Source: Ga0074130 sp035565355
Lineage (GTDB): Bacteria; Pseudomonadota; Gammaproteobacteria; Burkholderiales; Rhodocyclaceae
Direction: 5' to 3'
Assembly (NCBI GenBank): GCA_035565355.1
Contig: DATMSM010000051.1
Location: 1-6,824, forward strand
DNA: 6,824 nt
Below, piece after piece: positions 1 to 5,629 of this stretch (its first letter is position 1; every line of letters starts with the position of its first letter). The translations under genes were made by a program, and so were the position numbers. The notes beneath the pieces were generated by a model, which worked only from the letters and a program-made list of their open reading frames with translations, searched no databases and was not told where the DNA came from.

Positions 1-432
1 CTGCTCGCCGCCGGACAGCACGCGCGCCGGACGATCGGCCAGATGACTGAGATCCACGCGCGCCAGCGCTGCCTGTGCGCGCTGGCGCGCCTCGGCCGCA
101 CTCACGCCCTGCACATGCAGGCCGTAGATGACATTGCCAATCACCGAGCGACGCAGCATGACCGGACGCTGGAACAGCATGGCCTGCTGTACGGGCCGCG
201 CCTCCAGGCTGCCCCATTGCACCCGTCCGGTCGTGGGTGCCAGCAGGCCGTGCAAGAGGCGCATCAACACGCTCTTGCCGGCGCCATTGGGACCGAGCAC
301 GGCGGTGAAGCTGCCGCGTTCCAGGCGCAGGGCCACCCCGTCAAGTATTTGTTTGTCGCCGGCGGAAAAGCCAAGTGCATGTGCCTGCAAGGGGAACATG
401 GCGTCTGCAGCGGATCTGGCGGCAGCATTCAT
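1..432 (-). CDS. tupC: ABC importer ATPase, tungstate-type (TupC-like), C-terminal part cut by the left window edge
   Basis: This is the cytoplasmic ATP-hydrolysing subunit of an ABC importer. The 144 residues visible hold the Walker A motif GPNGAGKS at residues 47-54, a Q-loop Gln at 88 inside FQRPVMLRRSV, and the signature LSGGEQ at 139-144, which ends exactly at the window edge. Walker B, the D-loop and the H-loop would lie beyond it. The ATG at 432-430 overlaps the TGA of the permease gene (ATGA), which supports this start and translational coupling. A second in-frame ATG (residue 12) is possible. The partner permease is TupB-like and the Q-loop context resembles tungstate transporters, hence the name. 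The substrate (tungstate, molybdate or another oxyanion) is inferred and cannot be read from the ATPase alone. The ABC identity is certain; the TupC assignment is less so. Confidence 0.85.
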   Translation of the reverse strand, partial: MNAAARSAADAMFPLQAHALGFSAGDKQILDGVALRLERGSFTAVLGPNGAGKSVLMRLLHGLLAPTTGRVQWGSLEARPVQQAMLFQRPVMLRRSVIGNVIYGLHVQGVSAAEARQRAQAALARVDLSHLADRPARVLSGGEQ

Positions 433-1154
433 TTCCAGCCTCCCCGTGCGGCCCAGCCGCGGATGAAGTGCGCGATGGCATTGAGCAGCAGCACCAGGCT
501 GACCAGTACGATGCCGAGCCCCAGTGCCAGGGGCAGGTCGCCCTTGCTGGTTTCCAGTGCAATCGCTGTGGTCATGACGCGCGTCACACCTTCGATATTG
601 CCGCCCACGATCATGACCGCGCCGACCTCGGCAATGGCGCGCCCGAAGCCGGCCAGCATGACGGTGGACAAGGACCAGCGCGTATCCCAGAGCAGGGTCA
701 GGGCGGATTGCCAGCTGCTGGCGCCCAGCGAACGCAGCTGTTCGGTGTACTCGATCCAGGCATCCTCGACAATCTGGCGGGTGATGGCGGCGATCAGCGG
801 AAAAACCAGCACCGCCTGCGCAATACTCATCGCCGTGGGCGTGAACAACAATCCGAAGCTGCCGAGCGGTCCGGCGCGCGAGAGCAACAGATAGACCGCC
901 AGGCCGACCACCACGGCGGGCAGCCCCATGAAGCCGTTGATCATCACGGTCAGGGTGCGGCTGCCGGGGAAACGCGCCACCGCCAGCATAGCGCCCAGCG
1001 GCAGGGCAAATGCGGCTGACAGCAGGACAGCAACGAAACTGACGCGCAAGCTGAGGCCGACGATGGAAAACAACTGTTCGTCGGCGTGCAAAAGCAGGGT
1101 GAGCGCGGTGCTGAAGCTATCGGAGAAGGTATTCACATCCGGGTTCCGGCGCAC
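429..1154 (-). CDS. tupB: ABC importer permease, tungstate-type (TupB-like)
   Basis: This is an inner-membrane permease of the binding-protein-dependent transport family, 241 residues from the GTG at 1154. Hydrophobic segments lie near residues 30-58, 68-92, 106-124, 164-184 and 208-231. The cytoplasmic EAA-type loop that docks on the ATPase is at about 135-150 (EYTEQLRSLGA, with the conserved Gly at 144). The stretch GFGRAIAEVGAVMIVGGNI followed by TRVMTTAIALETSKGD is typical of TupB tungstate permeases and related oxyanion permeases. The start is uncertain: neither the GTG at 1154 nor the one at 1136 (residue 7) has a clear Shine-Dalgarno sequence, and the shorter form is equally plausible. 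The gene overlaps the ATPase gene by 4 nt and is first in its transcript. The solute-binding protein normally upstream (TupA) is absent here. Confidence 0.88.
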   Translation of the reverse strand: MRRNPDVNTFSDSFSTALTLLLHADEQLFSIVGLSLRVSFVAVLLSAAFALPLGAMLAVARFPGSRTLTVMINGFMGLPAVVVGLAVYLLLSRAGPLGSFGLLFTPTAMSIAQAVLVFPLIAAITRQIVEDAWIEYTEQLRSLGASSWQSALTLLWDTRWSLSTVMLAGFGRAIAEVGAVMIVGGNIEGVTRVMTTAIALETSKGDLPLALGLGIVLVSLVLLLNAIAHFIRGWAARGGWK

Positions 1155-1201
1155 GCGGCTTGCGCCTGCATGTGCACCAGACTTCTTATGTTTGGCTCCG
1201 A

Positions 1202-1229
1202 ACTATAGCGAGGCTGGGGCATTAACCAA
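1202..1229 (-). promoter_or_regulatory. Candidate promoter for the tupBC-like operon
   Basis: Read on the minus strand, a -10 box TATAGT (1207-1202, 5 of 6 matches to consensus) follows TTGGTT (1229-1224, 3 of 6) with a 16-nt spacer. Transcription would begin near 1195 and give a leader of about 40 nt before the GTG at 1154. The region is noticeably A/T-richer than the genes on either side. This is motif matching by eye; the -35 box is weak. Confidence 0.4.
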
Positions 1230-1242
1230 ATATGACAATTTG
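1227..1242. promoter_or_regulatory. Inverted repeat CAAAT-N6-ATTTG, possible operator
   Basis: Perfect 5-nt arms (1227-1231 and 1238-1242) flank a 6-nt spacer and overlap the -35 box of the proposed tupBC promoter. The spacing fits one turn of a dimeric regulator site. It does not match the ModE consensus that I know well enough to name it. Short arms like these arise by chance, so the placement at the promoter is the main argument. Confidence 0.25.
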
Positions 1243-1261
1243 TGCATAACCTAGACCGCAC

Positions 1262-1305
1262 CGCCGGGCCGGGGTCACCGGCGCCCAGTTGCCGCCTGTA
1301 GCGGC
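1262..1305 (+). other. Two short GC-rich inverted repeats in the divergent intergenic region
   Basis: CGCCGG at 1262-1267 pairs with CCGGCG at 1278-1283 across a 10-nt loop. GCCGC at 1291-1295 pairs with GCGGC at 1301-1305 across the loop CTGTA. Neither is followed by a T-run, so they are not simple intrinsic terminators. They would be in an aroG leader only if transcription began upstream of 1262; a weak plus-strand pair (TTAACC 1222-1227, CATAAC 1245-1250, 17-nt spacer) makes that possible. No leader peptide rich in Phe, Tyr or Trp codons was seen. Confidence 0.25.
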
Positions 1306-1364
1306 GACGCACACAGGCCGCGCCGCATCCATGTAGCTTGCGTGCTTTCCGCCGGTCCGCACGG

Positions 1365-1370
1365 TAAAAT
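1365..1370 (+). promoter_or_regulatory. Candidate -10 box (TAAAAT) for aroG
   Basis: TAAAAT matches the sigma-70 -10 consensus at 5 of 6 positions and sits 35 nt before the aroG ATG, giving a leader of about 28 nt. The best TTG-containing -35 candidate, TTGCGT at 1338-1343, is 21 nt away, which is too far, so the promoter is either weak or activator-dependent. The call rests on the hexamer and its position only. Confidence 0.35.
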
Positions 1371-1404
1371 GCTGGATTCGATAGCTTATCTGCCGGATCT
1401 GGAA

Positions 1405-2478
1405 ATGAAACCCATCGTCGACGACGTGCGCGTCAAGGAAATCAAGGAATTGCTGACGCCGGAAGCCATCCTCAAGGACTTCCCCACCACCGAGACCGCC
1501 GCGCAGACCACCTTTACCGTCCGCCAGGAGATCCACCAGGTGCTGCACGGTGCCGACGACCGGCTGGTAGTCGTCATCGGCCCCTGCTCCATTCACGATC
1601 CGAAGGCCGCGCTCGAATACGCGCACAAGCTAAAAGTGCAGCGCGAACGCCTCAAGGCCGACCTTATCGTCGTGATGCGCGTCTACTTTGAAAAGCCACG
1701 CACCACGGTGGGCTGGAAGGGTCTGATCAACGACCCGCATCTCGACGACAGCTACGACATCAACACTGGCCTGAAGACCGCCCGCAAGCTGCTCTGGGAT
1801 TTGAACGAAATGCAGATTCCGTGCGCGACCGAGTTCCTCGACGTGATCACGCCGCAGTACACGGCCGACCTCGTCAGCTGGGGCGCCATCGGCGCACGCA
1901 CCACCGAATCCCAGGTACACCGCGAACTGGCTTCCGGTCTCTCTTGCCCCATTGGCTTCAAGAACGGCACCGACGGCAACGTCAAGATCGCCATCGACGC
2001 GATCCGTTCCGCCTCCAGCCCGCACCATTTCCTCTCGGTCACCAAGGCGGGGCGGTCGGCGATTGTGTCGACCTCGGGCAATGAGGATTGCCACATCATC
2101 CTGCGCGGCGGTAATCACGGCAGCAACTACGATGCCGCCAGCATCGAGGCGGCCTGCGCCGAACTCGGCAAGGCCGGCCTGGCCGCACGCCTGATGGTGG
2201 ATTTCTCGCACGCCAACAGCAACAAACAGTTCAAGCGCCAGGTCGACGTCGCCAATGATGTCGGCGCGCAGGTCGCCAGCGGCGATGCGCGCATCATGGG
2301 CGTGATGGTGGAATCCCACCTCAAGGAAGGCCGCCAGGACCTCAAGCCCGGCGTGACGCTGGAATACGGCCAGAGCATCACCGACGCCTGCATCGGCTGG
2401 GAAGACAGCCTGACGGTACTCGACACACTGGCAGAAGCGGTACGCAAGCGCCGCCTGGTCGCCGCCGCCGAGAATTGA
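1405..2478 (+). CDS. aroG: 3-deoxy-7-phosphoheptulonate (DAHP) synthase, class I, AroG type
   Basis: This cytoplasmic enzyme condenses phosphoenolpyruvate with erythrose 4-phosphate, the committed step of the shikimate pathway to aromatic amino acids. The 357 residues align almost without gaps to E. coli AroG (350 residues). The metal ligands are present as Cys61, His269, Glu303 and Asp327, and the phosphate and substrate residues as Arg92, Lys97, Arg165, Lys186 and Arg234. The segment around FLDVITPQY resembles AroG (Phe-sensitive) rather than AroF, and the positions linked to phenylalanine feedback in E. coli (Asp146, Pro150, Leu175, Ser180) are conserved, so Phe inhibition is inferred. The ATG at 1405 is chosen because it gives the family N-terminus and has GGA about 8 nt upstream. 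In-frame starts at 1342 and 1369 would add residues without family support. It is the first of four closely packed genes. Confidence 0.96.
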   Translation: MKPIVDDVRVKEIKELLTPEAILKDFPTTETAAQTTFTVRQEIHQVLHGADDRLVVVIGPCSIHDPKAALEYAHKLKVQRERLKADLIVVMRVYFEKPRTTVGWKGLINDPHLDDSYDINTGLKTARKLLWDLNEMQIPCATEFLDVITPQYTADLVSWGAIGARTTESQVHRELASGLSCPIGFKNGTDGNVKIAIDAIRSASSPHHFLSVTKAGRSAIVSTSGNEDCHIILRGGNHGSNYDAASIEAACAELGKAGLAARLMVDFSHANSNKQFKRQVDVANDVGAQVASGDARIMGVMVESHLKEGRQDLKPGVTLEYGQSITDACIGWEDSLTVLDTLAEAVRKRRLVAAAEN

Positions 2479-2485
2479 TGCACGC

Positions 2486-4054
2486 ATGAGCTTCACAACC
2501 GACGGCTGGAACCCCCGACGCATCTTCCCGATCGCGCTGCTGCTGACGCTGGTCTTCCGTTTCTGGTTCGCCGCTATCCTGCCCTTTACCGGCGACGAAG
2601 CCTACTTCATCTGGTGGGGACAATGGCCGGACTGGGGCTTTTACGACCATCCGCCCATCGTCGGCTGGATGCTGGCCCTGTTGCTGCAGTTCAGCCATGC
2701 CGAATGGTGGCTGCGTCTGCCCGTCATCCTGCAGCCCGCGATCCTGGCCTGGATGACCGCCGTGTTCCTGCGTCCGCGCGGCGACACCGTGGCCTGGGGT
2801 GCCGCCTTGCTGGTGCTGCTGGCGCCCGGCAATGTCTGGAACGTCCTCATCACCACCGACACGCCGCTGGTGTACTTCAGCGTGCTGTCGGGCTTCGGCT
2901 GGCTGCTCGCACGCCGCGCCGAAGCCGCTGGCCAGTCGCCGTGGCGCTGGTATCTGCTCGCCGGCTTCGGCCTGCTCGGCGCGGTCATGTCCAAGTATTT
3001 CGCCGCCCTGCTCGGTTTCGCCTATCTCGTGGACACCGTGGTACGCCCGGGCAAGCGCAAGTTTGGTGGTCTGCTGCTGGTGTATGCCATGACGCTACCC
3101 GGCCTGGCCCTGATGGCCTGGTGGAATGCAGGGCATTGCTGGCCGAACATCATGTTCAATTTCTACAACCGCAGCCACAAGGGCAATACCGGGCTGTCGT
3201 GGAAAACTCCCCTTGAATACGCAGCCATCCTGCTCTACCTGTTGACGCCGCCCTGCCTCTGGTATCTGCAGCGCAAGTCCGCAGCGATACGCGAGTACTT
3301 CCAGGCACCCGAAGGCCGCGCTCTGATCCTGCTCGGCTTCGTGCCCCTGGCCCTGTTTGTGCCGCTGTCGCTGGTGCGCGGCATCGGCCTGCACTGGGTG
3401 CTGTCCTTCGTCCCCTTCGTGTTGATCCTGCTGGTGCTGTGTGTCGACCAGACCCAACTGCGCAAGGTTTGGCGCTTCTTCGCCGGCTTCGCCATCCTGC
3501 ATGTCATCGTCGTTGTCGCCATCACCTATACGCCGATGGAGCGCTGGCAGAACACCAAGTACTACCCGGGCATCGTGCTGACCGTGAAACCGCAGCTTTT
3601 GCTTGATCAGCTGCAGCCCTATGCCGACTACACCTGGATGATGGATGGCTACTCGAATGCGGTGACACTCGGTGTGAACACCTATGTCCGCGACCCCGGC
3701 GGCCAGCCGCGCTACATCGGTGTCTTCGGGGTTGGCTCCAGCCACGCCCGTCACGACGACATCCTCACCGACCTGCGGGCGCTCGATGGCGGCAAGATTG
3801 CGGTCCTGCGCAAGACACCGCCAGACCTGGACCGGGACTACCGCCCCTACTTCCGCCAGCTTGAGCTGAAGACCTTCGAGATTGCTGATGCCACCTTCTA
3901 TCTGGTGCTCGGCGAAGGCTTCAACTACGCGCAATATCGCGATGTCATCCTGGCCGACATCAAGCAGCAGTACTATGCAGTACCGCCTGCCCTGCCGCAG
4001 ACGGCCTGCTATTTCTGTGATCGCTACTTCCCGGGACAGCCATGCCAGCGCTGA
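2486..4054 (+). CDS. Multi-pass GT-C glycosyltransferase, ArnT/PMT (GT39/PMT_2) family
   Basis: This is an inner-membrane enzyme of 522 residues. Family members move a sugar from a polyprenyl-phosphate donor to a lipid, protein or glycan on the periplasmic side. The first transmembrane segment (about 13-33) is followed by a periplasmic loop with the hallmark Asp37-Glu38 in GDEAYFIWW and YDHPP at 53-57. A second acidic motif TTDTP holds Asp125, and SKY lies at 169-171. About ten further hydrophobic segments run to about residue 355. The last 165 or so residues are a hydrophilic domain, probably periplasmic, ending in three cysteines (508, 511, 520). The substrate cannot be read from the sequence. 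The gene starts 7 nt after aroG and ends 4 nt before the UbiA-type gene, which suggests co-transcription and a shared job with the latter. No strong ribosome site is visible. The family is confident; sugar and acceptor are unknown. Confidence 0.9.
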   Translation: MSFTTDGWNPRRIFPIALLLTLVFRFWFAAILPFTGDEAYFIWWGQWPDWGFYDHPPIVGWMLALLLQFSHAEWWLRLPVILQPAILAWMTAVFLRPRGDTVAWGAALLVLLAPGNVWNVLITTDTPLVYFSVLSGFGWLLARRAEAAGQSPWRWYLLAGFGLLGAVMSKYFAALLGFAYLVDTVVRPGKRKFGGLLLVYAMTLPGLALMAWWNAGHCWPNIMFNFYNRSHKGNTGLSWKTPLEYAAILLYLLTPPCLWYLQRKSAAIREYFQAPEGRALILLGFVPLALFVPLSLVRGIGLHWVLSFVPFVLILLVLCVDQTQLRKVWRFFAGFAILHVIVVVAITYTPMERWQNTKYYPGIVLTVKPQLLLDQLQPYADYTWMMDGYSNAVTLGVNTYVRDPGGQPRYIGVFGVGSSHARHDDILTDLRALDGGKIAVLRKTPPDLDRDYRPYFRQLELKTFEIADATFYLVLGEGFNYAQYRDVILADIKQQYYAVPPALPQTACYFCDRYFPGQPCQR

Positions 4055-4058
4055 AGCC

Positions 4059-4955
4059 ATGTCACTAAAGGACAGACTGCCACCGTGGTTGCGCTTGTTG
4101 CGGCCGCATCAATGGTTGAAGAACGGTTTCGTGCTGGTCGGCCTGCTGTTCGCGCATGCCTGGGGCGAGCCCGCGCTTGTCACCAAGGCGCTCGCGGCAA
4201 CGCTGGCTTTCTGCCTGTTGTCTTCCTCGGTCTACATCTTCAACGACCTGATTGACAGGGAACAGGACCGCCTGCATCCGCAGAAGCGCCACCGGCCCCT
4301 GGCCAGCGGCGCCCTCAGCGTGCCGGTCGCACTGGCGCTCCTTGCCGTCTGCCTGGGCTTTGCCCTCGACATCGCGTTTCGCTTCATCGGCCAAGCCGAG
4401 TGGGTTTTCCTTGCCTATCTCGGCGTCAACATCGCCTACACGCTGCGCCTCAAGCACATCGTCATTCTCGACGTGTTCCTGATCTCGGCGGGCTTCATGT
4501 TGCGCCTGCTGGCCGGCACCCTGGCGCTGGGCATCGTGCCATCGCAATGGCTGCTGCTGTGCGGCTTGATGCTGACGCTCTTTCTCGGCTTCACCAAGCG
4601 CCGCGCCGAACTCAACGCCATGCACACCGACGAAGGCGCCGCCCGCGCGCACCGCCGCGTGCTGGAGCATTATTCGCCGCACCTGCTTGACCAGATGATT
4701 TCCATCACGGCGGCCTGCACCGTGCTGTCGTACAGCCTGTACACCGTCAGCGACGATGCCGCCATCCTGCACGGCAGGCACCTGTGGGTCACCGTGCCCT
4801 TCGTACTCTACGGCATCTTCCGCTACCTTTATCTGCTGCATCGGCGCGGCGGCGGCGGCGACGCGGCGGAGGCGCTGCTCACCGACCGGCACCTGATTGC
4901 GGCGGTCATTGGCTGGCTGCTGATCACCATGGGCCTGCTTGCCCACTGGTTCTGA
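4059..4955 (+). CDS. UbiA-superfamily prenyltransferase, decaprenyl-phosphate phosphoribosyltransferase (DPPR synthase) type
   Basis: This is an integral membrane protein of 298 residues with about eight or nine hydrophobic helices. The first Asp-rich motif reads NDLIDREQD at 62-70, followed by HP at 73-74 and RPLASG at 79-84; it binds Mg2+ and the prenyl (di)phosphate. The second conserved region runs from Tyr127 through LRLKHIVILD to Asp138. The N-terminal LRPHQWLKN (14-22) and KRRAEL (180-185) are features of the DPPR-synthase branch (mycobacterial Rv3806c and homologues) rather than of 4-hydroxybenzoate, heme or chlorophyll prenyltransferases. Rv3806c transfers phosphoribose from PRPP to decaprenyl phosphate, the entry to lipid-linked arabinose. 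The start 4 nt after the glycosyltransferase gene supports a functional link with it. A run of four Gly codons (264-267) makes a short flexible loop. The superfamily is certain; the phosphoribosyl activity is inferred. Confidence 0.88.
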   Translation: MSLKDRLPPWLRLLRPHQWLKNGFVLVGLLFAHAWGEPALVTKALAATLAFCLLSSSVYIFNDLIDREQDRLHPQKRHRPLASGALSVPVALALLAVCLGFALDIAFRFIGQAEWVFLAYLGVNIAYTLRLKHIVILDVFLISAGFMLRLLAGTLALGIVPSQWLLLCGLMLTLFLGFTKRRAELNAMHTDEGAARAHRRVLEHYSPHLLDQMISITAACTVLSYSLYTVSDDAAILHGRHLWVTVPFVLYGIFRYLYLLHRRGGGGDAAEALLTDRHLIAAVIGWLLITMGLLAHWF

Positions 4956-4962
4956 ACACATC

Positions 4963-5391
4963 GTGAACAGCGGGCCATCCTATCAGCGCAGCGCCCGCGG
5001 CGAGATCAACCGCCTGCCCTGCGTTTTCGCGGCGGCACTGAACCGGCGTTGCGCGGTCTGCGCCCTGTCGCGGCACGAAGCGGAAGAGGTGTTATGCACC
5101 CAGCCGCTGGCACGCGTGGCCTGCGCCAGCCTGCACGGCCTGCTGCGCGAGAAGGCGCGCTTCGCCCTGGGGCTGCGCCGGGACCCCTTGAGCGGCCCCA
5201 CCAACAGCCAGACCGAGTTGCGCCTGCAGTGCGGCGGCCTCAACGGTTTCCGCGCCGCGCTGGATGCCGACGCGATTGCGATTGATGTGTCCCGCCTGCT
5301 TGAAAAGCTGGCGCTGACGGAAACCGATGATCTGCCCTGGGAGCAGATTCTGCGTGCGATCTCGGCCGACACCAGCTACCGCCAGACTTGA
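4963..5391 (+). CDS. Small Cys-rich protein of unknown function
   Basis: I do not recognise a named family. From the GTG at 4963, 7 nt after the UbiA-type gene, the product has 142 residues and no transmembrane segment or signal peptide. An in-frame ATG at 4939 would overlap the UbiA-type gene by 17 nt and is less likely. Six cysteines are spaced C20, C30-x2-C33, C45, C54 and C90. The cluster 30/33/45/54 looks like a possible zinc or iron-sulfur site. A second recognisable patch is LRLQCGGLNGF (87-97), followed by a mildly acidic, helical C-terminus. Third codon positions are strongly G/C, which argues for a real gene. Spacing suggests it belongs to the upstream operon, but nothing ties its function to lipid glycosylation. 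Confidence 0.72.
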   Translation: MNSGPSYQRSARGEINRLPCVFAAALNRRCAVCALSRHEAEEVLCTQPLARVACASLHGLLREKARFALGLRRDPLSGPTNSQTELRLQCGGLNGFRAALDADAIAIDVSRLLEKLALTETDDLPWEQILRAISADTSYRQT

Positions 5392-5393
5392 TA

Positions 5394-5406
5394 GATTGCA
5401 GCAATC
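5394..5406. repeat. 13-nt perfect palindrome just after the Cys-rich gene
   Basis: GATTGC and GCAATC form perfect 6-nt arms around a single A, beginning 3 nt after the TGA. There is no following T-run, and a one-base loop is too tight for an RNA hairpin, so it is not an intrinsic terminator. It may be a protein-binding site or chance. Confidence 0.3.
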
Positions 5407-5502
5407 GGGCGGTTCAGCGCAGGAATCACGCTGCAAGCCCCGGATTTGCCGACTAAACCGCCTAAAGCCCTGATCCTCAAGGCAGGCCTGGGCTACAAGT
5501 CG

Positions 5503-5523
5503 TCAAAGGCTTTGAGTTATAAT
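5503..5523 (+). promoter_or_regulatory. Candidate pntA promoter: perfect TATAAT with an abutting palindrome
   Basis: TATAAT at 5518-5523 matches the sigma-70 -10 consensus fully. Immediately upstream is a perfect 13-nt palindrome, TCAAAG-G-CTTTGA (5503-5515), which occupies the spacer between -10 and the -35 position. No good -35 hexamer exists at 16-18 nt (sequence near 5494-5501 reads CTACAAGT). Transcription would begin near 5530 and give a leader of about 100 nt. The box is convincing; a regulator at the palindrome is inferred. Confidence 0.5.
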
Positions 5524-5620
5524 TGCGCGCTTGGCCTGACTGGCATGCGCCCGCTGAAGGTGCGCCGCGGCCTCACGAATACCAACGCTTTTACCCTTTT
5601 CAAAATAACCACCATCCCAT

Positions 5621-5625
5621 GGAGG
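5621..5625 (+). promoter_or_regulatory. Strong ribosome binding site of pntA
   Basis: GGAGG lies 4 nt before the ATG at 5630 and is the only near-consensus Shine-Dalgarno sequence among the starts in this window. It fixes the pntA start and suggests high translation compared with the weakly preceded starts of the 2486-5391 genes. Confidence 0.8.
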
Positions 5626-5629
5626 AAAC

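Noticed and set aside
43..1019. Long plus-strand open frames (43-894 and 375-1019) opposite the ABC transporter genes
   Set aside because: They are antisense to genes with clear Walker A, LSGGEQ and permease motifs. Their translations are low-complexity, rich in His, Gln, Arg and Ala, with no recognisable domain, as expected for GC-rich antisense frames.
1342..1404. N-terminal extension of aroG from in-frame starts at 1342 or 1369
   Set aside because: The family N-terminus begins at the ATG at 1405, one residue offset from E. coli AroG; the extension has no family counterpart and would overlap the candidate promoter.
1630..2523. 297-codon minus-strand open frame opposite aroG
   Set aside because: aroG matches E. 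coli AroG residue by residue on the plus strand; the antisense translation has no domain features.
4848..4859. (GGC)4 trinucleotide run in the UbiA-type gene as a possible phase-variable tract
   Set aside because: There are only four copies, and a unit of three cannot shift the frame; it simply encodes Gly264-267 in a loop.
3095..4961. Minus-strand open frames of about 300 codons opposite the GT-C and UbiA-type genes (3095-4060, 4065-4961)
   Set aside because: Their composition is Gln/His/Arg-rich and repetitive with no recognisable motif, and the sense strand holds clear membrane enzymes.
5466..5494. AGCCC/GGGCT inverted repeat as a terminator for the upstream operon
   Set aside because: The 5-nt arms are separated by 19 nt with poor internal pairing and no T-run follows.
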